DNA of 64,000 bases from Acinetobacter rudis (GCF_000829675.1 NZ_BBRX01000031.1:1-64000); one strand, 5' to 3'; positions 1 to 7,903 are shown, counted from the first letter of the stretch. Notes: a model not told the origin generated them from the sequence alone. Made by a program: numbers and translations.

Positions 1-401
1 GACTCTTTAGGTATTGAATATGCCCCATACCGCGGAAACCTATGAACAATCCAATACATTTTTTTATCTAAGAATTTTATTTCAGCTAGCCCATTTTTAC
101 CGCCAAAACTACTATTGAAATCAACTTGATATAAACCTGTTGAAATTTTTTTCCCTCTGATAGGATTATTACAATCATCTCTTTTGCCATAATTAGAAAC
201 ATAACAATACTCTCCAATCAACTTGTGATCTACCTGAGTTAAGTTAATTGTAAAAACATATAATGGTATACCTTCATCATTACTTGGACCTTCATCAAAC
301 CACGAACTTATGATTTCTAATTTTTCTGCATAACTGTTCACTGTAATCATTAGACAAAATCCTAAAAATAAGAAATTTCCTACCACTCTCAAATTATCCA
401 T
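1..401 (-). CDS. small exported protein, 3' end cut by window edge
   Basis: An open frame runs from an ATG at 401 leftwards off the window, giving at least 133 residues without a stop. The N-terminus (MDNLRVVGNFLFLGF, then a hydrophobic stretch ending NSYA before EK) looks like a Sec signal peptide with cleavage after residue 25, so the product is probably periplasmic. The mature part has two cysteines about ten residues apart (YCYVSNYGKRDDC) that could form a disulfide. An in-frame ATG at 422 is an alternative start; 401 gives the more normal signal peptide. I do not recognise the family. It lies downstream, on the same strand, of a VgrG-tail gene and a broken small gene, so a type VI secretion immunity or accessory protein is a possible role, by context only. 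Confidence 0.6.
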   Translation of the reverse strand, partial: MDNLRVVGNFLFLGFCLMITVNSYAEKLEIISSWFDEGPSNDEGIPLYVFTINLTQVDHKLIGEYCYVSNYGKRDDCNNPIRGKKISTGLYQVDFNSSFGGKNGLAEIKFLDKKMYWIVHRFPRYGAYSIPKE

Positions 402-562
402 TAATACTAGAACTACGATCATTAAAATTATTTAAGCGCTTAAAAAATACTACTAGAATCAATATTTTTTAATAAGTTTTTCAAAATCTCCGCTCCTAAT
501 TATTAAGTATATTTTTCATAATATTAAATAAAGTTTACCTTTCATTTTTATTTGGAGGGTAT
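402..562. other. AT-rich spacer without recognisable gene
   Basis: About 160 bases of very AT-rich sequence between the exported-protein gene and the broken gene. I see no open frame with a ribosome site and no hairpin with a T-run. A promoter for the exported-protein gene may lie here but no convincing -35/-10 pair stands out. Confidence 0.4.
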
Positions 563-917
563 CTACTTATATATTGTTACCTTATCAACTACTTCCACAA
601 TAGCCCCTTGATCAGCTATTTCATTTATTTTTTTTCATTCCAATAGAGTTATCTAGAATAATTTTTATCGTAAAATTATTCAGTTCTACGCTTACATCAA
701 TAACTAATTTTTCTTGATAACTGTCAACAGGTTTTAAAATAGAGACATGATAAGAAGTGCCTATTTATAATGTTAATTTACAACTTCCATTTTCGTCACA
801 TATTTTTTGTTTTTGATTTATTTCATTAGAAAAACTTCCGTTAAATGGAAAATTATCAATTTTTTTATTATTTGTATCTACAACGAAAATATCTAAAGTA
901 ATATATGAATTATTCAT
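563..917 (-). pseudogene. broken small gene downstream of VgrG tail (in-frame stop plus A8 frameshift)
   Basis: Translation starts at an ATG at 917 that overlaps the stop of the upstream gene (ATGAATAA). The frame reads 50 residues, ending SCKLTL, then hits TAA at 765-767. Beyond this stop the same frame stays open for 48 more codons (IGTSYHVSILKPVDSYQEK and on), so the TAA looks like a CAA glutamine codon that mutated. That frame ends at a TGA just after a run of eight A (628-635 on the + strand). Dropping one A opens the next frame for about 23 codons to TAG at 563-565 (ending VDKVTIYK). The restored product would be about 120 residues and resembles a small Ig- or transthyretin-like beta domain. 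The fold is a guess from the strand pattern; the two lesions are read directly. Confidence 0.6.
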
Positions 918-1329
918 TAATACTACCACAGTCATCATCATTTTCATGGATGTTCATCACAGGGAGATCCACAAAAAGATGAACGATCGTATTCGTTAAT
1001 TTATCTATATAAAATCGTTTTGTCTCTATCTCTTGTTCTTGGCTCTTAGTGTTTAAATGCTCAAAAAAAACGGGTTCATGATCATCTGTTCTGAATCCTA
1101 TAATCTGCGTGGGATTTGAGTGTTTTATATTCTTTTCTAGCGACTCCACTTTAGAAGGAATAAAAAATTTTCGACTATAGTCAGTTGGCGCTTTAGGTAA
1201 CACATTTTCAGGCGCAAGTACCCTTTCTCCACTTTCAAAAACGTGCTGCCCTGCCTTAAAGACAACTTTACCATTTGTTGTAACCGTTACTCCCTGACTA
1301 TCAATCAAAATTTGCGATCCACCAGCCAT
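910..1329 (-). CDS. stand-alone VgrG C-terminal tail-like protein
   Basis: The 139-residue product starts MAGGSQILIDSQGVTV and continues with TNGKVVFKAGQHVF. This is the kind of sequence found near the end of the DUF2345 region of type VI secretion VgrG spike proteins, where a beta-helix ends and an effector-linking tail begins. The gp27/gp5 core of VgrG is missing. The ATG at 1329 has a purine-rich AAAGAG eight bases upstream, so it may be translated as an independent small gene rather than being just a deletion scar. Residues 45-139 are polar, end in an acidic stretch (ENDDDCGSINE) and match nothing I recognise. Its stop overlaps the start of the next, broken gene, which suggests former translational coupling. 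It could be an effector adaptor or a remnant left by recombination at a vgrG 3' end. Confidence 0.55.
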   Translation of the reverse strand: MAGGSQILIDSQGVTVTTNGKVVFKAGQHVFESGERVLAPENVLPKAPTDYSRKFFIPSKVESLEKNIKHSNPTQIIGFRTDDHEPVFFEHLNTKSQEQEIETKRFYIDKLTNTIVHLFVDLPVMNIHENDDDCGSINE

Positions 1330-1400
1330 CGTTATTACTCTTTATTTATTTACATTGTTAAGTAATACTACAAAATATTTAAAGATTGAGCAATCGCATT

Positions 1401-2168
1401 ATGACCATGATCCTTTCAGCCCATATTGGGGATTGTATAGTTATTGCTGCAGACAAACGCTCCATGATCTGTGATATCCAGTCAGGGGCCTTACAACTAC
1501 ACTCAGACCAAGAACAAAAAATTAAATTATGGCCGCGAGGAGCTATTGCCATCACGGGTGAAAAGATTTTTTCAAATCGTATTGAACAGCACTTTATTAA
1601 TCATCAACAAGGTCTACTTAAGCTGTTAGATCTAATTGATGATGAGCTAAACAAACGAATGGTAGAGGGTGTTCCAATTGAAAACCTAAAGCATTCCACT
1701 ATTGTATATTCTTATTTTGATGGTAATCAAACTAGACTTTTTTCAATATCTACAGCTCCATTCTTTGAAGTAATACAAAAAAATGGCAACAATATCATTC
1801 AGCCCTATGTTCATGAAATCAAGGAAAACTTTGTTAATGTAAACTGTTTTAATATTCCTGCTGACATAAGTAGTTTGCAGAATTTTCAAAAAAAAATTAA
1901 ACCGCTCCAGAGTTTTACTCAAGATCTAGATTGCATTAATTATTATATAACACTGTTAAAACCAGTCTTTGTAAACCATGCCTCTATAGATCCTAGCATA
2001 ACGACATGCTTTGATCTCTATATACAATCTTGTGAAACAGGTAAAAATATTGCTCTACATGTACCTAATTTAGCGTCAAGCACCACTACAACTAAAGAAT
2101 TAAACTACTTCAAAACACTTAAGAAAAATCAACAACTCACTCAACATTTCAAGTTGAATAGTAACTAA
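1401..2168 (+). CDS. orphan proteasome/HslV-like N-terminal threonine hydrolase
   Basis: A 255-residue protein beginning M-TMILSAHIGDCIVIAADKR. After removal of Met, Thr1 would be the N-terminal nucleophile of the Ntn-hydrolase fold. In an ungapped match to HslV (TTIVSVRRNGHVVIAGDG), Asp falls exactly at position 17, and a lysine in QKIKLW falls near the catalytic Lys33, followed by a hydrophobic strand ending AIAITGEK like the HslV AGFAG strand. A TTG start five codons upstream (1386) is possible, but the ATG at 1401 places Thr directly after Met, so I prefer it. At 255 residues it is longer than HslV (about 175), with a C-terminal extension. There is no HslU-like ATPase beside it. It is divergent from the VgrG-tail gene with about 70 bases between them. 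The substrate is unknown; an effector or self-processing peptidase is speculation. Confidence 0.6.
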   Translation: MTMILSAHIGDCIVIAADKRSMICDIQSGALQLHSDQEQKIKLWPRGAIAITGEKIFSNRIEQHFINHQQGLLKLLDLIDDELNKRMVEGVPIENLKHSTIVYSYFDGNQTRLFSISTAPFFEVIQKNGNNIIQPYVHEIKENFVNVNCFNIPADISSLQNFQKKIKPLQSFTQDLDCINYYITLLKPVFVNHASIDPSITTCFDLYIQSCETGKNIALHVPNLASSTTTTKELNYFKTLKKNQQLTQHFKLNSN

Positions 2169-2208
2169 AAATTAGGGAAACTCTAAGCACATCATATCAA
2201 TAAACGAG

Positions 2209-2236
2209 CCCACTATTTCATATATAAAATAGTGGG
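2209..2236. terminator. inverted repeat between convergent genes
   Basis: A 10-bp perfect inverted repeat (CCCACTATTT / AAATAGTGGG) lies between the converging Ntn-hydrolase and DUF1315 genes. Neither side has a strong T-run, so it may be a weak bidirectional terminator or only an mRNA 3' hairpin. Confidence 0.4.
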
Positions 2237-2255
2237 TCACAATATTGAATTTGAA

Positions 2256-2519
2256 TTAAATGAAACGGATAGGTTTTTCAGTTTCCTCATGGCTATGTGA
2301 AGAACAACTGTCCTCTTCCTTTTGCGGTTTAGAGATGTATCCTGTACGTTGAGTCGGATCAACATGCTGATGTTCCCAAGCAATCACAGCCTGCATACAG
2401 GTTTGACGCTGTTCAGCAGTTAAGGCAACCCCATTTGGCCATTTACCAATTTCAACTGCAGTTTTTAAACGTTCAACGATGTTTTCATCTAACATCGAAA
2501 GCATTTGTTCTATGTTCAT
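2256..2519 (-). CDS. DUF1315 (YeaC-like) protein
   Basis: An 87-residue cytoplasmic protein with the conserved DUF1315 core: RLKTAVEIGKWPNG, then LTAEQRQTCMQAVIAWE. This family, which includes E. coli YeaC, has no established function. The C-terminal third is polar with a Cys/Ser/His stretch (DSCSSHSHEE) that could bind metal, although that is only suggested by composition. The gene starts two bases after the NAD kinase stop, so the two are co-transcribed and probably translationally coupled. Confidence 0.85.
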   Translation of the reverse strand: MNIEQMLSMLDENIVERLKTAVEIGKWPNGVALTAEQRQTCMQAVIAWEHQHVDPTQRTGYISKPQKEEDSCSSHSHEETEKPIRFI

Positions 2520-2521
2520 AT

Positions 2522-3427
2522 CTAATCCTGCTGATGCAAAGCTTCAAATTCTTGGTTCCAACCCAGTTTAGTTCGACATGCCATATAGAAGTCGTAACCA
2601 GGTGGATGCAATAAAGTAAGTTTGTACGGGTGCTTACGAATATATAAATTATCACCGATATTCAGTGCCACACTATGTTGCCCATCTGCACTGACCATAG
2701 GCATTACCCGATTTTCACGAATACGAATCTTGATCTCACTTTGCCCACCCACAACAATCGGACGTGAAGACAAAGTGTGAGGATGCATTGGTACTAAGGC
2801 AATAGCATCCATACTTGGATGTAAAATTGGCCCACCACCAGACAGTGAGTAAGCTGTTGAACCTGTAGGCGTCGAAACAATTAGACCATCACTGTGCTGA
2901 CGATATACATATTGGCCATCAATATTTAACTCAAAGTCGATCATATGAACAGACTTACCCGAGTGCAACACGACATCGTTTAACGCAATTGCGTCAAAAA
3001 TGAGTTCATTTTTACTGCGAATTTCAAGCTCAAGTAAAAATCGTCTGTCCAGCTGAAATTGACCTTGTAAAACCTGATCTAACTTCAGCAATACATCACT
3101 TGGATTAATATCTGTCAAAAATCCTAAACGGCCACGGTTCACCCCAAGTACAGGTGTACCATACTTCACTAAGGCTCGTGCAGCATGGAGTAAAGTACCA
3201 TCCCCACCAACGACAATCACTAAATCTGTGACTTCACCCAATAGGTGGCGACTGACCGTTTGTGTATTACGGTACGGGACAAATTTTGCTGTATCTGCAT
3301 CCAATACTGGATTTAACCCTAGGCGCAACAGATGATCATGGATAAGACAAAGAGACTCTACGGCTGAAGTTTTGTCTGGTCGCCCAATTAAACCAATATT
3401 TCTAAATGTTTTTGGTAAAATTTGCAC
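2522..3427 (-). CDS. nadK: NAD kinase
   Basis: ATP-dependent NAD kinase, which phosphorylates NAD to NADP in the cytosol. The 301-residue length is normal. The family's GGDGTLL motif lies at residues 74-80 with the catalytic Asp at 76, and the downstream TPTGSTAYSLSGGGP motif of the NAD-binding C-terminal domain is intact, followed by VSADGQ. The start is a GTG at 3427: a stop lies three codons upstream in frame and no later ATG precedes the first conserved strand (NIGLIGRP). The gene is divergent from the PBP1b gene with about 185 bases between them, and leads into the DUF1315 gene. Confidence 0.95.
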   Translation of the reverse strand: MQILPKTFRNIGLIGRPDKTSAVESLCLIHDHLLRLGLNPVLDADTAKFVPYRNTQTVSRHLLGEVTDLVIVVGGDGTLLHAARALVKYGTPVLGVNRGRLGFLTDINPSDVLLKLDQVLQGQFQLDRRFLLELEIRSKNELIFDAIALNDVVLHSGKSVHMIDFELNIDGQYVYRQHSDGLIVSTPTGSTAYSLSGGGPILHPSMDAIALVPMHPHTLSSRPIVVGGQSEIKIRIRENRVMPMVSADGQHSVALNIGDNLYIRKHPYKLTLLHPPGYDFYMACRTKLGWNQEFEALHQQD

Positions 3428-3612
3428 GTATGATCAGGCTCCGTAGGGATTTCGGCTATAATAGCATTAATATTTTCATTTTTAAAAAACAATACGCTAC
3501 GAAATCACAGCATATTGTTGTCACCATCAGTAACATTTCACAGTTTAATTATTGCAAATTCAAGAAAAGCTTCGCATGATGGTCAAAAATCATCAGGCGA
3601 TCTCTGACATAT

Positions 3613-5985
3613 ATGAAGTTTCAACGTGGTATAGGCTTAATAGCGCTCATATTTTCTCTGCTCATCATTGCAGCTGCAATTGCTTTTAGCATTTATCTAG
3701 TGCGTTTGGATAATGTTATCCGCGATAAATTTGAAGGCAACCGCTGGGACATTCCCGCTAAAGTTTTTGCTCGCCCGCTAGAAATCTATAGCAATGCGCC
3801 AGTTGGCCAAGCAGATGTAGAGCAAGAGTTAAAATTGCTCGGTTATAAACAGAGCAGTAACTATGAAAAATCTGGTAGTTATGTGCAAAGAGATGGTGCA
3901 CTTTATGTGCATACTCGTGGTTTTGACTTTGGTGACAGTGTAGACCCTGAACAAGTCTTACAAATTTCATTTGCCAACAATCAGGTCAGTGACGTACGTG
4001 CGACAAAGCCCTCAAGTACAGGGATCGCCCGCCTTGAACCGATGTTAATTGGTGGTATCTATCCACAGCACAATGAAGATCGAGTGTTAATCAAACTCAA
4101 CAAAGTGCCTAAATCACTGATTGAAGCTTTAATCGCGACTGAAGACCGTAATTTTTATCAGCATCATGGTATTTCAGTTCGAGGTACAGCACGCGCTATT
4201 GTCAGTAATATTACTGGTGGGCGACGTCAAGGTGGTTCTACTTTGACCCAACAGCTGGTTAAAAACTTTTATTTAAGCCCTGAGAAAACATTGAAGCGTA
4301 AAGTCAATGAGGCGCTAATGGCCTTTTTACTTGAGCTTCATTACAGCAAAGATGAAATCTTAGAAGCCTATCTAAATGAAGTAAATTTGGGGCAAAATGG
4401 TAACTATTCGATAAATGGTTATGGCTTGGCCTCACAGTTTTACTTTGGTTTACCTTTACGAGAGTTAAATACAGCACAGCAAGCTTACCTCGTGGGCTTA
4501 GTACAAGGACCTACCCTCTATAATCCATGGAAAAATCCTGAAGGTGCGCTAAAACGTCGTAATGTTGTATTAAACAATATGTTGGTCATGGGCTATTTAT
4601 CTCAACAACAGTATGAAACTGAGTCTGCTCGTCCTCTTGGAGTCGTCAGTAAACCAACAACAGGGCCATCACGCTTCCCTGATTTTCTTGATATTGTGCG
4701 TCGCCAACTTAAAAGTGAATATCAGGAATCGGCTTTAACCAATCAAGGCCTACGTATTTTTACAACGCTAGACCCAATCGCACAAACACGAGTGCAAAAT
4801 AGTTTTAGACAGACAGTCACTAAATTATCTAATGCCAATCCACAGCGTTTAAAAAACTTGCAAGGTGCTGTTTTGGTGACGCATCCTGAAAATGGTGAAT
4901 TGGTTGCAGCCGTAGGCTCAACACAAGACTTCACTGGTTTTAACCGTGCCCTAGATGCAAAACGTCAAGTCGGTTCACTACTTAAGCCTGTGATTTATTT
5001 ATCTGCACTTGAATCAGGCCGATATACTTGGGCCAGCAAGATAGACGACAGTCCAATTAGTCTGAATATTAATGGTACAAATAACTGGACACCGAAGAAC
5101 TATAGCGGTACGAGTTATGGCTCTGTACCTATGGTACGTGCTTTAGCAAACTCGTATAACTTATCAGCAGTTCGATTAGGTAATGAATTTGGTGTTTCGA
5201 GTTTCAGTAATCACTTGATTAAATTTGGTGTGAATTCGAAAATCCCAAGTTATCCATCGATTTTCCTTGGTGCTGTTGATATGTCTCCAATGGAAGTACT
5301 CAGTATTTATAGTAACTTTGCTACAGGTGGCTTTAAGTATCCAATCAAATCAATTCGCTCAGTCGTAGATGATAAAGGTAAGGTACTTGATCGCTATAGT
5401 TTGAGTGTTCAACAAACCATTGATCCAACATCTGCTTACCTACTTAACTATGGTCTACAACAAGTGATGAGCTCAGGTACAGGTCGTGCAAGCTATAACA
5501 CCTTCTCACCCGAGCTTAAATTGGCAGGTAAATCAGGAACCACGAATGATGCTCGAGATTCATGGTTTGCAGGATACTCTGGCAACCATGTTGCTGTGGT
5601 ATGGCTTGGCTTAGATGACAATAAAATTACTGGATTAACAGGTTCGAGTGGTGCTCTCCCTGTCTGGATTAATGTCATGAAGCAACTACGACAAAAACCA
5701 GTAAATCTAAAACAAACAGGTGATATTCAATGGCATTGGGTGGATCTGGAAAGTGGTAACCTCTCAGCCCAAAATTGTGAGGGTGCGATGTATATGCCAA
5801 TGACACAGTTTAGTGTCCCACGTCATGCAACAGCGTGTGGTTTACCCTATTATGAGGTACAGCCAACGTATATCCCTGATGCAGAGAACAGTGCAGAAAA
5901 TGGAAATAATGAGGAGCAAAACAATCAGACCAACAATGATGATGAACAATTTATGCAAAATGAGCCCAATCCTTTAAGCCAATAA
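3613..5985 (+). CDS. mrcB: bifunctional penicillin-binding protein 1B
   Basis: Class A PBP that polymerises lipid II glycan strands (GT51) and cross-links them (transpeptidase) in the periplasm. It has 790 residues with a short cytoplasmic tail and one membrane segment at about 9-29. A UB2H-type N-terminal region (residues ~65-135) separates this from the GT51 domain, whose catalytic EDRNF motif is at 177-181 and QGGSTLTQQL motif follows. The transpeptidase motifs are SLLK (Ser ~455), SYN (~515) and KSGTT (~640). The last ~45 residues are a low-complexity, Asn/Glu-rich acidic tail after a Cys-containing loop. It is followed by a terminator and then a TPR lipoprotein probably acting as its activator. 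The beta-lactam site is intact. Confidence 0.94.
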   Translation: MKFQRGIGLIALIFSLLIIAAAIAFSIYLVRLDNVIRDKFEGNRWDIPAKVFARPLEIYSNAPVGQADVEQELKLLGYKQSSNYEKSGSYVQRDGALYVHTRGFDFGDSVDPEQVLQISFANNQVSDVRATKPSSTGIARLEPMLIGGIYPQHNEDRVLIKLNKVPKSLIEALIATEDRNFYQHHGISVRGTARAIVSNITGGRRQGGSTLTQQLVKNFYLSPEKTLKRKVNEALMAFLLELHYSKDEILEAYLNEVNLGQNGNYSINGYGLASQFYFGLPLRELNTAQQAYLVGLVQGPTLYNPWKNPEGALKRRNVVLNNMLVMGYLSQQQYETESARPLGVVSKPTTGPSRFPDFLDIVRRQLKSEYQESALTNQGLRIFTTLDPIAQTRVQNSFRQTVTKLSNANPQRLKNLQGAVLVTHPENGELVAAVGSTQDFTGFNRALDAKRQVGSLLKPVIYLSALESGRYTWASKIDDSPISLNINGTNNWTPKNYSGTSYGSVPMVRALANSYNLSAVRLGNEFGVSSFSNHLIKFGVNSKIPSYPSIFLGAVDMSPMEVLSIYSNFATGGFKYPIKSIRSVVDDKGKVLDRYSLSVQQTIDPTSAYLLNYGLQQVMSSGTGRASYNTFSPELKLAGKSGTTNDARDSWFAGYSGNHVAVVWLGLDDNKITGLTGSSGALPVWINVMKQLRQKPVNLKQTGDIQWHWVDLESGNLSAQNCEGAMYMPMTQFSVPRHATACGLPYYEVQPTYIPDAENSAENGNNEEQNNQTNNDDEQFMQNEPNPLSQ

Positions 5986-6022
5986 TATTGAGTCCATAAG
6001 ATTTAAGGCCAATTACTCATTC

Positions 6023-6060
6023 AAGCCCTGCTGACAATTCATTGCACAGTAGGGCTTTTC
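6023..6060 (+). terminator. terminator after mrcB
   Basis: Eleven-base arms (AAGCCCTGCTG / CAGTAGGGCTT, one G-U) around a 14-base loop, ending in TTTT. It lies about 40 bases after the mrcB stop and before the lipoprotein gene, so that gene probably has its own promoter or relies on read-through. Confidence 0.7.
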
Positions 6061-6114
6061 ATTTATAAAGAACTTTGAGTATGCTAATAGATATTTTCAC
6101 CGCATCAATTCGAT

Positions 6115-6675
6115 ATGAAATTTAAACAATCTTTAGCACTTACTAGTATTCTCATCAGTCTTGTGGGTTGTCAGAGTCTGCCAACCGAAACGACCAGTAA
6201 GCCACCACAGCCTACGCAGAACAAAACACCTGCTCAAGAAAAAACCCCGTCTGGTGTAACCACAACACCCTATGAGCAACCAGAAATCAAACGCCAACCG
6301 ATCGTTGTACAGCCCCCTAAACAAGCAGTACAAAGACAACATTTTGAAGATGGTCAACAACTCCCCGCCTTTAAGCAGTTAATGCAACAAAGCCAACTTG
6401 CTTTACAACGTGGTCAGCTTGATCAAGCAGAACAATATGCGATGCAAGCTCAGCGTCTTGCTCCGCAGTCAGCTGAGAACTTTCTATATTTGGCACTCAT
6501 CGCCGAAAAACGAAAGCAGCCCAATAATGCTGAATCTTTAGCACGTCGTGGTCTCAGTTTTGCACAAAGTAAAAACCTTGAGAAACAACTTTGGCAAGTG
6601 ATCATGAGCGCAGGCCAACAACAGAACAAAGCCAAAGTAGTGAGTGAGGCTCAAGCCCAGTTACAACGACTTTAG
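6115..6675 (+). CDS. TPR lipoprotein, probable PBP1b activator (LpoP-like)
   Basis: A 186-residue lipoprotein: signal peptide with lipobox LVGC (Cys19), then a Pro/Gln/Thr-rich linker (~25-80) that could span the periplasm, then a helical region of tetratricopeptide type (LALQRGQLDQAEQYAMQAQR, then NFLYLALIAEKRKQPNNAES). In Pseudomonas and relatives that lack LpoA/LpoB, a TPR lipoprotein encoded next to the PBP1b gene (LpoP) activates the synthase; the position directly after mrcB and the architecture here fit that. It is predicted to be anchored in the outer membrane and to reach PBP1b through the linker. The activator role is inferred from neighbourhood and layout. Confidence 0.7.
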   Translation: MKFKQSLALTSILISLVGCQSLPTETTSKPPQPTQNKTPAQEKTPSGVTTTPYEQPEIKRQPIVVQPPKQAVQRQHFEDGQQLPAFKQLMQQSQLALQRGQLDQAEQYAMQAQRLAPQSAENFLYLALIAEKRKQPNNAESLARRGLSFAQSKNLEKQLWQVIMSAGQQQNKAKVVSEAQAQLQRL

Positions 6676-6689
6676 AGTATATCCGCGTA

Positions 6690-7598
6690 TTAAAAATTAC
6701 GGATACCCGCCAGACCATAAGCATGATTTTGCTCTGCCAAGACTAAATCTTGTGGATGTATACCACCTAAGGCAAAAACCGGTAACTGTGTGAGTGCTGC
6801 GAGTTGAGAAAACTGGGGCCATCCTAGTCCTTGTTGATCAGGATGTGTAGGTGTAGATATTACTGGGCTTAAGCTGATCGCATCAAAACCTAAACGATTC
6901 GCGTACAGAATCGAAGCCTCATCATGGCAAGCTGCAAAACTACGTATATGCCTTGGTAAATCCTGTTCATTCATCTGCATAAACTGTTGCTGCTTAAAAT
7001 GTACAGCAGCAACCTGTGTCTGCTGTTGTGCTGTTAACTGCGACCAGATTTCGATGTTAACAATCAGTTGAGACAATACCTTTTCATCAACGTTTGATAA
7101 GACTTTAAGCAATGCATCATTTTGTTGAGTGGAAGAACAACGCAGATATAACCATCGATCTGCCTGTACTTGGTAGATCTCTTGCCAATCTGAGCTGATC
7201 TTAATTAACTTTGGCCAGAACAAACGTTGCACTATGCTATGGTTCGCTGCAGGAAAGTTCAATTGCGTTAATTCATCGCGTGTATACCATGCCCATGGAG
7301 CCTGTATAAGATCAAGCTGCGCGCGATCAATCTGACTAGAAAACACATGTAACTTTAGTCGTAAGTCATCGTATTGATGCTCAATCACTTCTACTGCATG
7401 CCAGTGCACTAAATCCACACCAACCTCTTCAAAAATTTCACGGCGGCATGCATCAACAGGAAGCTCGCCAGTCTCCACTTTCCCTCCAGGAAACTCATAT
7501 TTATTACCCTGATGCTGTTTGGCACTGCGCCAACCTAAAAGTAGCTTAGCCTGATAGAACACTAAGCCAATTGCGACATCAATACACTTTTGAGACAT
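6690..7598 (-). CDS. Nudix hydrolase fused to ThiE-like domain
   Basis: A 302-residue two-domain protein. Residues 1-~130 are a MutT-type Nudix domain; the Nudix box is complete: G39-x5-E45-x7-R53-E54-x2-E57-E58-x-G60. MutT removes 8-oxo-dGTP from the nucleotide pool. Residues ~165-302 resemble thiamine-phosphate synthase (ThiE/TenI): a beta/alpha-barrel piece with DAISLSPVISTPTHP and FALGGIHPQDL, the phosphate-binding end of such barrels. This fusion is known in gammaproteobacteria, where it is annotated as Nudix family hydrolase; the role of the ThiE-like half is not settled. The gene converges on the TPR lipoprotein gene with 14 bases between stops. Confidence 0.85.
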   Translation of the reverse strand: MSQKCIDVAIGLVFYQAKLLLGWRSAKQHQGNKYEFPGGKVETGELPVDACRREIFEEVGVDLVHWHAVEVIEHQYDDLRLKLHVFSSQIDRAQLDLIQAPWAWYTRDELTQLNFPAANHSIVQRLFWPKLIKISSDWQEIYQVQADRWLYLRCSSTQQNDALLKVLSNVDEKVLSQLIVNIEIWSQLTAQQQTQVAAVHFKQQQFMQMNEQDLPRHIRSFAACHDEASILYANRLGFDAISLSPVISTPTHPDQQGLGWPQFSQLAALTQLPVFALGGIHPQDLVLAEQNHAYGLAGIRNF

Positions 7599-7669
7599 AG
7601 AATTTTGTACTAAAACACAGAAGAGCCCCTAGTCTAAGCAATTGCTTTTTTATAAACCACAAAATTATG

Positions 7670-7703
7670 TTGACAGACCCATTCGATAATGATTATCATT
7701 TAA
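7670..7703 (+). promoter_or_regulatory. hemP promoter with Fur box
   Basis: TTGACA (7670-7675) and TATCAT (7694-7699) form a sigma70-type pair with an 18-base spacer. A near-perfect Fur box, GATAATGATTATCATTTAA (7685-7703), covers the -10 element, so ferric Fur would block RNA polymerase. The start codon of hemP is about 30 bases further on. This predicts induction under iron limitation. Confidence 0.8.
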
Positions 7704-7732
7704 ATCAATAAAAAACACCACGGAGTAACGCC

Positions 7733-7903
7733 ATGAACGCACCATTTAGCCTATTTACCCGCAGCCACGAACAAAACCACGCTTTACCTATGTTGCATTC
7801 AAGCAATCTATTCTCGCTAGGTCGAGAAATCCGCATTATGCATGCAGGAGAAGAATATCGTTTGCGTCTCACACGTAACAACCGTTTAATCTTAACTAAA
7901 TAA
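7733..7903 (+). CDS. hemP: hemin uptake protein HemP
   Basis: A 56-residue protein starting MNAPFSLFTRSHEQ after a good GGAG ribosome site. The C-terminal half carries the HemP/HmuP signature: LFSLGREIRIMHAGEEYRLR followed by TRNNRLILTK. Members of this family are small basic proteins encoded with haem or siderophore receptors, and some act as activators of haem uptake genes. Here no receptor or transport gene follows, so it is a solo gene. The upstream Fur box supports an iron-related role. Confidence 0.88.
   Translation: MNAPFSLFTRSHEQNHALPMLHSSNLFSLGREIRIMHAGEEYRLRLTRNNRLILTK

Noticed and set aside
1386..1400. TTG start five codons upstream of the Ntn-hydrolase ATG
   Set aside because: It would bury the threonine that aligns with the HslV nucleophile; the ATG at 1401 gives the normal Met-Thr start.
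1..2200. Left edge as an integrated mobile element
   Set aside because: AT-rich and accessory in content, but no integrase, transposase, terminal repeats or attachment-site duplication is visible within the window.
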